Source of the DNA: Trichopria drosophilae
Taxonomy: Eukaryota; Arthropoda; Insecta; Hymenoptera; Diapriidae
Direction of reading: 5' to 3'
NCBI GenBank assembly: GCA_030407085.1
Contig: CM059584.1
Location: 429,501 to 493,500 of the forward strand
Length of the DNA: 64,000 nt
The notes beneath the pieces are model-generated. The model saw nothing but the letters and a program-made list of their open reading frames with translations, was not told the DNA's origin and did not search any database. A program made the position numbers and the translations under genes. Of the stretch, positions 24,660 through 36,403 are shown one piece after another (position 1 is the stretch's first letter; the number at the start of each line of letters is the position of its first letter).

Positions 24660-25490
24660 TTAGCGGAGGACATTTTTTTCCTCACTACATATTACAACGT
24701 AAAATTCTCCACTCTTTCCATATCCGCAGTAATAAATTACGTTTTCGTTTAAAAACTCCGATTTGGCCTTGAATCAACCTTCAAATTGGGCCCCAAGAGC
24801 AAACCACTTATTGACCCCATTTACATCCTGCAACTATTATGTGGAGTATTTTTTCAATAACTTTCAATAAATCACTTGAACTTACCCAAAAATGTAGCCT
24901 TGCGTGTAATTTTAGGCTTTCCGTTACATTAAATAAAATAATGTAGGATTTCCGACGAAAGTAAGAAGTTTCATTTAAAAAAATCGCTTTGGTCTTTGAA
25001 TAACCTTTTAAGTTGACCGGAAGTTCAAAATGGTCAAGATCGTCGGCATCAGCGCCTACTTAAATATTTGTTCGAGCATAAAAATAGAATTCCAATAAAA
25101 TATTTTACAATTTGATGACTTTAAACATTTGACATTCTGAAGCTTAATTTGGCGTTACTATCATTTTGGACGAAAAATATCCCACTCTCTCCAAATCCAC
25201 AGTAAAAATAGGTTTCCCATTTAATCTTCAAGGTCATGATCGAAATCATATTTGAACGGGAAATGTTCTGCTCTTATTGTATTCGCAATAAAACATTTTC
25301 CAAAAATGGCATTTTCCATTTAAAAAACAACTTTGACCTTAGAATGACCTTGAAGGTTATGGCCAAGGACAAGGTCAAGGTCATATTTGAAAGCGATATT
25401 TACTGCTCTTTCTAAATTGGCCATAAAAAATAGCGGTTCCCATTTAAATAAAATGAATTTAATCTTGATGTACTAATAACCTTGACGGAT
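24660..25490. repeat. Degenerate tandem array rich in AAGGTCA/TGACCTT
   Basis: Several diverged units share the same order: a 'CTCTTTC..CGCAGTAA' or 'CTCTTT..CCATAAAA' block, then 'TTTCCCATTTAAA', then 'TTTGACCTT.AATGACCTT.AAGGT'. Good examples start near 24690, 25180, 25270 and 25400. The unit length varies (about 100-200 bases). This looks like an old minisatellite or a repeatedly duplicated element. No protein is encoded. Confidence 0.5.
25228..25383. promoter_or_regulatory. Cluster of FTZ-F1/ERR-type half-sites (TCAAGGTCA)
   Basis: Exact TCAAGGTCA occurs at 25228-25236 (plus), 25345-25353 (minus) and 25375-25383 (plus). A TCAAGGCCA variant lies at 24764-24772 (minus). The 9-mer is the known extended half-site bound as a monomer by FTZ-F1/SF-1 and ERR nuclear receptors. 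All copies lie in the degenerate array, so duplication explains part of the clustering. Binding and a target gene are inference; the nearest gene is the S28 homologue downstream at 26.9 kb, 3'-end first. Confidence 0.25.
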
Positions 25491-26902
25491 ATTGTTAGAG
25501 GTCAAATTCTGTAAAAATCAAAATCAATCAATGTGATGAAAAGAGGAGCTGCGATTTTTTCAAATTTTGTTTATGATTTGTTTACTTACAAAAGCCAAAA
25601 ACGAAAATTATGATTTCCGATTGTTGACGTAATATAGTAGAGGTTCGAAATTCTTTAACAAAGTATTGCAAACAAGTGCATATACAATATCATCAATGTA
25701 AAATTTGATTTTGTTTGGTACAGATTTTACATGCTTATCCGGTAATACCTTTTGGATATGTTATAAAACGTGAAAAACTAAGAGACACGTATATTTTTGG
25801 CGGCCAAAAAACATATTTAAGGGGAGAAATAACCCATTTTTGGGGTCGCTATTTCGTAATTTTCATCCCCCATTCAGGCTGAGATTCTTCTTCTATATTG
25901 AAAGATACTTTCCTACCAAAAATCATTAAAACCGCGTACATATCTTCAAAGATATCGCCATTTTTCTAATTATACCCCAATTTTGGGGGAGCTATTTCAC
26001 CTCCTAAATATATATTTTCCACTGCTGAAAAGAATGCGCGTTTCTTAATTTTTTATTATTTACAACACATTCAACTTTCATAAAAATCTGAGAATTACAC
26101 CTCGGTTGACTTACTTGTAAATGGTTATCAGTTTCTGGAAATATGTTTAATTTTATGAAACTTCTGCTATAAGTTCTAAATGTCGTGTGATCTTAACAGC
26201 TATTAAATAAATGTTACCAAATACATGATTACGTATTAATATCAACCATAAATTTAATAAACATATTACCAAGTTAATGGTCTGCAACAAAACGTCCTGA
26301 TATGTTTGTGCCATTAGTTAAGACACCTCCTGCTGAGCCGTCATCGTCAACAATGGACGGTTTACAAAACTATTTATCGCCTAATATTTGCCATCCTATT
26401 TCATCAAGGACTTAAAGAGGAACTATTTGAAATCTCAAATGTATTGGAATTGGAACTTCCAGAAAAAATAAGTGAAATAAAAATGCAGTACTGATTTGTA
26501 TGGAGGAATTTTCAAACACTTTCAATAATTCGGATTGAACTAAGGGCATATAATAATTTTATTTTCAGACTACATTTTTTACTTGTCAACGGGCCATCAG
26601 TTTCGAACCTGAAACGTAACGAAGGACTTTGGTCGTTATTTGTATAACTTCGTTTGTCTTTTAATTCAAGGAATATGAATTATTTTGCGTATATAACGAC
26701 GTATTTGGTTAATGGAAATGTCCATTAATTAAAGGTTGAGGATACCACAAAGCTTAATAAGAAATTAAACATTTAATATATCAGCATAATAATAAAGAGG
26801 CTACTTTTGGAAACACTCCAAAAAACATAGAAATATAATTAACATTTAAACATTTAATATCTCAAGGTTTTACAATGTTTGGTTCAAGTAAATCTCGTAA
26901 TT
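25491..26902. other. AT-rich intergenic DNA
   Basis: No exon is supported. Between 25800 and 26000 two similar blocks (ACCCATTTTTGGGGTCGCTATTTC and ACCCCAATTTTGGGGGAGCTATTTC, given here only by their shared TTTTGGGG..GCTATTTC core) suggest an old internal duplication. Confidence 0.4.
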
Positions 26903-29900
26903 TTATTTTTCGGTAGCCCATTGAGAGAGAAGTTTTTGAAGTTCTCTTCTTGCAAGTTTCACATCAATGGGGTCAAGAAAACGTTCATCATCAAGAATAG
27001 CACAATTTCCAGTTCCTGTAAACATAATTCACTTAAGCTGCAGCTCTTCAAATACTAAATTATTATGTAAGACTAATCATTATTGATGCCTTGAGCTGAG
27101 CGCACATGGAAATTGCCATTTTTACATTTTTCTCCGACATATATATACACTCTGAACTGCACAGATGAGTCTCTGGTTTCACATGTTCATGTGTTGGAAC
27201 AAGAATTAAAAAATTGCAATTTCCATTTTCGTTCACCTTAAAGTATCAATAATAATTAGTATTACTTAATAAAAAAGTAAATCATCATTATTTAGACTAA
27301 ATTATCATATTTTGAACGTACAGAAAAAAATATAAAACATCAACTGTGAGCAATAATTATCGGATACCCTCCCATTTTTTTTATCGTACCTGTAATTTCT
27401 ATATTAGAAGATTTCGGATTTGTTGCGTAGTAGTAGATCGAACGGTATGGATCAGACTTCTCATGAACGTAAGCGACATTTGTTAGGTCAGGTAAGGTTT
27501 TCTCTAGTAATGCTTTGCTTTTTGCCTGATTTTCTTCCAACTTGGCCAAAGTCCTGATTCATATTGAAAGTATTTTGAATACTTAATAAAAAGCCGTTAC
27601 ATTACCAATTTATTGATCAGAACAATTAAAACGAGGAAACTTATGATCTAAATTTAATTTTCATTTAACGTTATTACATCATGATTTCTTTTCTTTTTAC
27701 AGCAGTTTCATAATTTGTTCAGATATTAATATTTAAAAAATTAAAAAATAGTTTCATAGTCTAATAAAGAAAGAAAAAGATAAAATACTTTCAACCGTGT
27801 CTTGTGATTACTCAACAAGTAATTAAAAACCAATATTATATAATAATGTTCTTAACAAATTTACCATGTAGGAAATGCATCGTCGCAAACGCGTAGCAAA
27901 AATGTGAGATTGAAGCAATCGCCATAAAACGTGTCCTGAACGTTTCTGGATGTTGTAAATACGCCTCCCTCGAAACATTGCAGATATTTCCACTGTCGTA
28001 AATAAGCTAAAATTTTTGTATATCAGAAATTGAAAGCAATGTATGTAACAAATTACAAAGTTGTATGTGGGCGATTCCACATGAAAAAAATCGATATCAC
28101 AGATTTTGTTCGTAATTTTGGTCTTGTCTCTATATCATGAGATTTTGTTTGTTTGCTTGTAAAACAGACGTTTCATCATTTTTAATAATTAAGCCAGATT
28201 TATGTGTATTGATATTTTAAATAGCTTATATATTTATTAGGAATAGCATTTCCAAAACCTTTAAAGACAAAGAAAGTAAAAATTGATTTAATGCATTTTG
28301 AATTACGTAATCTTAAAAACAAGTTTTTTCGAAAAAACGTGAATATAATGAATACGATAGAGATCTATATTTGTAGATTTTTTTCACGTAGTTATTTATA
28401 GTAGTATTAAAGAAAGTATTAAAAATATCAAAATTTACTTTTTACTTTTTGTCATTTTCAAGCGTTGCCCCGAGTGGTTTCGTGATTCAGTTTTAATTAA
28501 ACAAGTGCACACTCATCGTTTTTATTATAGTATAAACACTTACCGTATAAATTGGAGGATACTATTTAAAATTTTTTTAAAATCTCTTAAAATCCGGGGT
28601 TTTTTTAATTTACTGTTGTTCCTTGTATTTTTTTTTTTAATTTCTAGTGTTATTCCTTGAATATATAGTTTTAAAATAAAAACAAAAATTACTTGTAAAA
28701 AAGGACACCATCTTTCTTATAATTTTTCCATTTATGGAAACATCAAAAACTACTTTCAATATTACTTTTGCATGTTTACAAGAAATTGTAACAGAAATTG
28801 TAAGAAAGATGGAATAACTGGAAATCATAATAGCCGCAAATTTAAATCATATTTTTTTTAAATTTAAAATAGTTTTGTTTCCTCCTCAGAAAAAAAAAGA
28901 AAATTATATGATGCACGAATTATCTATAAATCCTATCAATTTAGAGAGAAAAAAGGTGGGGTTTTAAGAAAAGTATGAAAAATTCAACGAAACAAGCCCA
29001 GACAGGACTGAAAAGCTTAAAAATTGAGCAAATTCTGAGATATATTAAGATATGCTTTTACGCAAGTTATAAAATGAAACTTTCAAAATATCTAGATATT
29101 AGATATTGGATGAAATTTTGAGACGGTCCCTCTTATATAACGTGTATTAATTGATACTTACATAGGAATTCGTACATTTGAGCATTATACGACACATCTT
29201 TTATCCTATTTATGTAGTCTTCGTATAATGGCGTACAAGATTGACGCATGTCACGACGAAGCAAATCGTGTGCTTCCGCAAGTCTGTCAAATGCAGATCC
29301 CCTGGATGCGTCGTTTATAATTCGACAAACATCCTTGACCGGGCTTACATCCTGTACATCACCACGTTCTTTCACCGATGCAGCAAATAGATGAGCAATT
29401 AGAAAAGTCAGGGTGTATACATCATCTTTCTTCAGAATAGTCTGATTTTCGAGAGAAGAGCAGAGTCTGCAATTTTATAAACTTACAATCTGTTTCTAAA
29501 CTAAATGTTCCAAACTTCTCAAGCTTTTCATTGAATAAATAAATTATTTTACTGATAAGCATCGCCCATTTCTTGCGCTGCACTAGTAGTTCTGAGAACT
29601 GCATCCATTTCTTTGAAACCTTCTCGGATATTCGAAACGCATCGTGGCGATTCTTCTTTGAAAGATTGAACGACGTTTGCGAAGAAGCCTGTACCAACAA
29701 CATGAACATGTTAAATGTTGATCAGCTTTGAAGTACTTTATGAATTCATTCAATACTTATAAATTATCTTCGCAGGTTCAACATTACCTGGGGTCTCAAT
29801 GCTTGGTCGTAATGGGGCTGCCCGATATCCTACAGCCCCACTAACCAGGTCTGGAAATTGCGCACGTGCTAAGACAGCTAGAACACCTGCAAGCCCACAA

Positions 29901-30483
29901 CCCTGGATAATCCATCTTTGGTTGCGACTGTGAAAGGGATCACTTTCATTCAAGTATAAATTTATTCCCTTGATGAAGTATTCAACATCTCCAAGCATTT
30001 GTTCCAAAGTGAAATACTTCAGATTGTCATCCGATAAATCTCTGAAGAACAAACAAAATGCGTTACTATTACAAATTTTAGCAATATCTTAGCATCCACA
30101 AAATAAAGCATGCAAATGAAATTATAATCAAGACATGGTCCATATATAAACAAATAAGTAAATGAAAATTGTGTACGATGATTTACATTCGTAGCAAAAC
30201 TATGATTCATTTAAATGCATTGATCACACCACCACAAGAAGATACGCGATTGCTTTGACCTATGAAGTCAACCGTTAATGTAAATATAAATAACTTACTT
30301 CGTTGGCCTGTTAAATCCAAAAAATCGGAGATCGGTAACAATGAGATTAGTTTTAAGCTGCTTAGCCTGTAAGTTCCATAATCCTTTTCCGGCATGATGA
30401 GGTTCAACTTTAGCAGAGTCAACAATGCCAAGGATATTAGGAGCATCATGATTTGTAGCGTATTGTGTGACTAGGAACAATTT
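26903..30483 (-). CDS. Family S28 serine peptidase homologue (PRSS16-like), predicted catalytically dead, 5' partial
   Basis: Seven minus-strand exons: 30483-30299, 30041-29788, 29688-29553, 29466-29162, 28006-27865, 27553-27390 and 27015-26903 (TAA). All introns are GT..AG. The joined length is 1,299 nt, one unbroken frame of 432 residues. S28 landmarks in order: FFGFNRPTKDLSDDNLKYF (like HRYYG.SRPT..LS..NL.YL), WIIQGCGLAG, QFPDLVSGAV, a single C in SPRCVSNIREGF, LCSSLENQ, RQWKYLQC, SDPY, ITGTGNC and a C-terminal LSQWATEK. The nucleophile motif GGSY.G reads GCGLAG (Gly codon 29894-29896), and the catalytic His of G.AHC is Asn (codon 27005-27007). The Asp in SDPY (residue 375 of this partial protein) remains. 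The active enzymes are secreted or lysosomal prolyl peptidases; this one should not cleave. The signal peptide and the QKLDHF/W.QRY exon (about 60 residues) were not found upstream. An AATAAA overlaps the stop. Confidence 0.85.
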
Positions 30484-32876
30484 CTGTAAAATGAATGTAA
30501 CAAGGAAGTTTCAAGTTAATATGTTAAGTAGAATTCTGGTATTTATAGATGTTTTATAATTTATGCAATGAACATTGACATAACGTGGTTATAACTAGAC
30601 TGAGAAGATTTTCCTTGGAATAATGCCCTAACAGACTGGTAGTAAATTTCATAGTATATTCCACTGAAACCAGAGAATAGGTGAATAGAGAAATTTTCTC
30701 GGTGTATGACATCTTCGTTATACAATAGTTACTGGCAGTCACTAAATAATAACTCTAGTAAATAACTTCCTGCAAATAATATTCCTGAATATGTATAAGT
30801 TATTTCATTATTCTTTAATAACCGTTCATATAACTCGCGTCCTGAAAGTCCCAAATTTGAACACAACTTTCATCGCTACAAATTTTTATGCAAATATCTT
30901 TAAAAAAAATTAGTAATAAGTCACCATTGATTGTTTTGGACCCTTTGTTTTCCAAGAAAAATGTTACGGTCATTTTTTCGAAAAATTGCCGAATTTGTAA
31001 ACGGTTCTTCGCGAATATCGTGTATTTTTACATTGAAAACAGCAATATTCATCGTATATTTCTAATGAACCTTTTCTTCTCCTGTAAGATTTTTTTTCAA
31101 AACAGTATGGCAGCTCCTTTGTGGATGCCTGGAAACTGTAATTTTTCATATTCTCCCTTAAACATTGCTTGTAGGACCGTCTAATGATTAAAGACATGCA
31201 GAATTTGTTTTCTTTATGCAAAAAATTACAAGTACAAAGTGTTTACTTACTTTTGTCATGTTTGTTACTGAATTTGGAAATAACCAGGTTTAAACTAAAA
31301 ATAAACGCAAAGTAGATCCATACGACATGATTCGCATGATACAAATGCTTTTTTATTTTTATCCAAATGATTTTTAACGATTTCATTAAATTTATTATTA
31401 ATATGGAATTTTTCAGTAAAGCCTCGGAACGCTCAAAAAAAACATTTTTTCCTAAAAATTGTTACATTTCCGGGAGATTATACATCAATGCTAAAATGGA
31501 ATTTGAGGTCAGCATTAAAGAAAAAGTAATACACAGATATATAGTAATAATACAATATATATTTATTTTTTATTCATTCTGGAATTTTTAAATCAAACAA
31601 TTTGTCTTTAGTTATTTTTTACTGTTTAGAATTATTCATTAAGATATTACGTATATTATACACTTTTATGATAAGGTACTAATGAAAATTACAATAAGCT
31701 TAATAAGTGGGGACTAGCTTTGAAACTGTGTCAATACTTGTTTACAATAATTATGTTCATGAGCTAATTAACGAACGCGTTAGTAAAATAATGGCATTTG
31801 TAGAGATAGTTCAAGGCAATAACGAAATTTGTTACACTTTACACGGTTTACATGGTTAACGATGTTATATTATTTTTACGTATTTTGGGCCTGGGCTTGG
31901 TTGCTATATAGCAATAGAACTAAATAAGATTTTTCTTGGCAGTTTTGTTTTTGGTCCGAAAATATACGAACCTAGGAGGTCTGTGTGTCCTAAAGGGCTC
32001 ATACACTCCATTATGGCACACTAAGCTAATCTCCAACCAACAATTTTCATCGAACGCTTCCTTTTTTGCAATTGCTGTAATATACTACATAACTGTACTG
32101 CATTAGAAGTCGAATAGGATAAACCATGCCCACAAATTTCTTCGTTTACAAATATTATCAAGAAATTACCCGAGTAGATATTTATTAAGGCTCTGACCAA
32201 GCACGTAATACTATTGTACTATATCAATATCTTATTTTAATATCAGTACCTTATCAGGTTCTTAAAAATGTCTACTTGAGTATCGAGACAAATGATATTT
32301 AATCTGCTCTTTAGCTTCACTGATGCATAAATTTAAAAAAAAACAAGACAAGTAATTGTTGGATTTTAAATGACCATGCTAAAATATTGTCTTTCGTACT
32401 ATACCTTACAGATGATCGTGTTTTTTTCTCAATTTTATCAGCATATAGTCTAAACATTTTTTGTGCCATGCGAAAAGCCGACAAATAAAAAAAACCAAAG
32501 TCAAAGAACCGACACATTAGAAAACTGACTTTCAAAAAGCCAACATTTCACTTTCACTGAGAATCAGTAAATTTTCACTGTTTCAAATTGAGAGTATAAT
32601 TAGAACACGGAAAAAAGGAGTCGTTTTTTCAAGCAAAAAAAGTTTTAACAAACAAATTTTAACAATTGGTTTTACTATTTAAATACTAAGGCCAGACAGT
32701 TAAGTAATAGTGTCAAAGAAAACAAATTCGGTTCGCCACATCTCACTAATTAAGTAGATAATATTTAGGGGAGTGAAGAGGATTTCTATGGAACACAATT
32801 ATTGCTCTTTTGAAGTATGTCGCTTCCCCTCATACAATATAATTATAAGGGATATGTGATAAAAACCGTACACTCC
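30484..32876. other. Upstream flank of the S28 homologue, no exon identified
   Basis: The missing 5' exon(s) of the S28 homologue should lie here or beyond. Minus-strand open stretches at 30554-30742 and 30970-31221 show no LDHF or W.QRY motif in any frame I read. AT-rich DNA otherwise. Confidence 0.4.
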
Positions 32877-33021
32877 AAATTTCTTAAACCGAAAGTTGAG
32901 CCACTCTCTGCTAAAGGTGCCTTTTTCACTATTTCTAAAGTGGAAATGAAATTTCCACTTTAAAAATATTGAAAAAGTCACTTTTATCAGAAAGTGGCTC
33001 AACATTGACTTTAAGAAATTT
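32877..33021. repeat. Long hairpin (about 70-bp arms)
   Basis: AAATTTCTTAAA..GTTGAGCCACT..TTTTTCA.TATTT.TAAAGTGGAAAT runs from 32878 and is mirrored almost at once by its reverse complement ending at 33021, with virtually no loop. About four in five bases pair. It may be a tiny foldback MITE or the template of a hairpin RNA. The minus-strand ORF across it is an artefact of the repeat. Confidence 0.65.
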
Positions 33022-33419
33022 AGATTGTATATTCTTGTATCAAAAACGAAGTTAAAAAAATTGAAAGGTACACATCACGCTATTTTCAAGGTCGCGCTTT
33101 TAAATAGTGCTATCACAATTTGTTAAATTTTTTAAAAACTTTCAATTATTTTGGAAAATTATTGGCAACATTTTAGTATATTCTCTGATGAATTGTAAGT
33201 ATTTCTTTTTTTGCAATTTTTTCAAAAAGTTGATAGTTGTTTTTTCAGAATTTTTCGTAACTATAGAAAATACTGAAAAAAAATAGATAACAAATTTCTT
33301 AAAATAAAATGAAAAAAATCTAAATTGTCATGTCGTGTGGAAAAACATGTCAGTATAATCCTCAACAATATCTTAAAACTTTCCATTCTTGTCACTTTTT
33401 TAAGGAAGCTCAATGCTTT
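33022..33419. other. AT-rich DNA, nothing recognised
   Basis: Runs of A and T with no coding frame on either strand. Confidence 0.4.
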
Positions 33420-33830
33420 TGAGTTAGAATGTCCAGCAATTTTTCAACGAAATTTTCGTTGAAGACGCCATTTTGATTATGCTATAATGAATTTAAAAAA
33501 TCTACTAATCTAAGTTTTTAGTAAAACTATCGGACCTCCGCTTCAAATGTATTTTAGACCATTTACATTTCATAATGAGGGGGAAACGGTGAAATTAAAA
33601 CAAAAAACATAAAAAAATTGAGTTTTTTTTTAAATATTTATGCCAAACACATATTCGTCGCAAATTTAGAAAATTGTTGACAGCAACATTCAAAAGAGCG
33701 TCCTCGAAAATAAATATATGTCTTTCAATTTTTTTTAACGTTGATTTCAATACTAAATAATACTTGAACTAAATAAGTTGAAAAAATGTCATTTCAGGCG
33801 TTAATAGGTTTTTTGAATTTGAATTTTATG
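33420..33830. repeat. Dispersed repeat, copy related to 37200-37640
   Basis: It shares in order: a GACG.CATTTTG block, a GGGGAAACG block near 33590 (37437), CATTCAAAAGAGCG near 33690 (37503) and a GCGTTAATAGGTT/GCGGTTAATGGGTT end near 33800 (37617). The copies are strongly diverged. Confidence 0.5.
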
Positions 33831-35620
33831 TACATTTTATAATTTTCATATTATTTTCAATAAATTGTTCTTTGATATTTTACAATCGTGAAAATAGTAC
33901 ACATTGTGCATCTAGCGGCCAAATTGTTAAAAGTTTGAATATCAATTTTTATAGCGTCTCATGGGAAATTAATAATAATTTTTAAATAATCTCAAGAAAT
34001 GTTTATGTTAGTAAGCAATGTAATCATTTTCTGATTGACTTTCTGATACTGGTTTTTTTTTAGAGTTCAATGTTATGTTACCTGCTGCCACGTCCTATTA
34101 TCTTGCTCATTAGTATGATCTAATCGCTGAGTCAAGAATCGGTGTTGGGGTGCAACAGTAATTTGAGATTTGCATTGATACGCATAAAATATAAATAATA
34201 AACTAAATATTATGAACTTCATACTTATACAAGTATAGTCTACAGTACAACAGCCTAAAGTAAAATGATACTTTATTCTTTAAACATTCCTAAGTACATA
34301 CAGCAATTCTTACAAATAGGTAAGCAATAAACATAAATTTAAGCCATGAGCGTATCGGAATTGTCAACTAACAAATAACCTAAAACTGCACATTAATACT
34401 GTTTAAGTATACATATTCTGTGATATTTATTAAACCTTACAATCGAATGCTCGACAATGCTTTGTTTGACTGATATGTGATAGGTTTTCCCTACCATTGA
34501 GACGATTGAGCATTTTTTCATGTGTTATATGAAAATTTGGTTCCTAACATTTAAACACTTAACGTTCTGAACAATCATCCTCCATCAAAGTTGGTGCTTC
34601 AAGACAATATTCTAGATAGTTTCGTAGGAAAATTTTAACAAAACGTTATTTGCGACTGGAAAAACTATATGGGCAAATAAACAATACTATTGATAAAAAT
34701 AATAAAAAATAATAATAAAAATTGGAAGCGTTACTCAATAAGCATTAATGAATACTTGTGGATAGCATTCAAGCTGATTATTTAATGTTTTGTAAATCAT
34801 TTTAAAGTCGAGGTTGTAACGATTTTATAATGGATGGCAGGTTAAAAATAATTGTTTGGCGCGCGTAATTAATTTAATATAAATAATTATTATTGTATAT
34901 GGATCGGTGTATCGTGCCAGGCCTGCTCACGGACTCGTCAGTTGGGCTGTGTGAGCAGACGCCCGCCCAAGACACGAAACTAATCGTAAATAAATATAAT
35001 AAAATAAAGGATACTACTCACCCATCCCTACCGCGACGCCCAAAACCAAAAAATATACAGTGTCATGCAGGTTTGTAAACAAGCATAATAAATATAAACA
35101 AAACAATTGAAAGATTCCTTCCCTATCTCTTATTTTTCTTTATATTCTTCTAAAATACCGCCACCTCTATGCATGGTGCCTCATAACAAAACACACCGTT
35201 ACAAGGTAATTATGAGATATAGAATAGACAATGGCACTAATCTATTAGATTGGATTATATCTTTACGTATATCATACAAAGTAACCCAGGGTTCACGATC
35301 CGAATTCAAGGATCATCATAAAGTATAAAAAATAAGAATAGAAGCCCTCTGCAACTGATTTACGTTGTGGGGAAAAATGATTACTCAGCGTCTGTTTTAG
35401 TTATTGCAATAAACGAAACCAATATACTATAGTTTTTTTCGTGCTTCAATTTTCAAATTATTACATTAAAAGTTACAAAAGTCAAAAGTCCGACAAAATC
35501 ATGCTCCGAAACATTTTTTCTCGTGATTCTACGGAATATACGCTTATTTTATCTTTCTCTGCGGAGGTCAATATACAATATTATTATTTTAGCAATAAGC
35601 ATTTCAATTAGAAAGTACTC
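33831..35620. other. AT-rich intergenic DNA
   Basis: No exon is supported. A GC-richer patch at 34895-34980 (GTGCCAGGCCTGCTCACGGA is part of it) could be a SINE or TE fragment, but I could not define it. The plus-strand ORFs at 34893-35078 and 35107-35328 show no domain. Confidence 0.35.
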
Positions 35621-36092
35621 TTGATTGATCGACCGAAACATGGATATGGAACTACAAACGATGGAAATACTGCACGTCGCTTCTTCCAAAATTCAAGAAT
35701 TTCAGCATCAATAACGGGAATTGATGAAACCTTAATTAAGAGATTTCATGTTATTTTACAAGTAGTTATAGACATTTCTGAATTCAAAAAGTACTGCATA
35801 GAGGCAGCCCATCTGTATGTAGACTTATATCCGTGTTACTGTATCCCAACTACCCTGCACAAATTATTAATTCATGGTGCACAAATAATGGAATCATCGC
35901 TTTTGCCAATTGGATAAATATTTGAGGAAGCCTAAGACTCATGCAATAAATTGATTATAAAGTACCGACAAGACTTCGCGCAAAAAACATGTAGTGTAAA
36001 AATATGCAAGATGTTTTCTGTAGGCTTCTGATATCATCAGATCCTGCTGTATCAAATTTGAAAAAATTACCGACAAGAAAATTAAAGGCATG
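35621..36092 (+). pseudogene. Decayed transposable-element-like ORF (TNDGNTARRFF type)
   Basis: The open part reads DRPKHGYGTTNDGNTARRFF, then SASITGIDETLIKRFHVILQ, HLYVDLYPCYCIPTTLHKLL and HGAQIMESSLLPIG. After a stop at 35915-35917 the same kind of protein continues in other frames: CNKLIIKYRQDFAQKTC near 35960, then DVFCRLLISSDPAVSNLKKL ending with a TGA near 36092. I recall such proteins as a multicopy, uncharacterised family in insect genomes, which suggests a mobile or repeated origin; this is from memory and not checked. Two frame breaks or stops make this copy dead. Confidence 0.5.
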
Positions 36093-36403
36093 AGAAAGTG
36101 AAACAATTAATTTGCTCAAACCGCCAACGTGTAATGATTCAAATTTGTCTCTCGATTTATCAGTACAAAGCTCTGAATTAGAATTTATACACCCATCAGA
36201 TGATAAATACTAACATAAGTATTAATTATTTCTTAATTATTTCTTTGTAAAAACCGTTTCGAAACTTGTGTTACTTATTATTAAATATTACACTTTATTG
36301 AAATTTTAAAAAATCGTTTAATTTTATATACTGGACACCACACTTCAAAATTCCCTCGTAACGGTTTTAATACGAATGTTAGTTTCGTATTTTATGTGAG
36401 CCA

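Noticed and set aside
24660..25490. Regular array considered as CRISPR-like
   Set aside because: Units vary in length and sequence, with no constant repeat and spacer pattern, and the DNA is eukaryotic.
30554..31221. Minus-strand open stretches upstream of the S28 homologue as candidate 5' exons
   Set aside because: No LDHF or W.QRY motif and no suitable phase-0 donor was found, so I did not add them to the gene.
34893..35078. GC-rich patch considered as a tRNA or SINE
   Set aside because: No A-box/B-box pair with a foldable cloverleaf could be made out.
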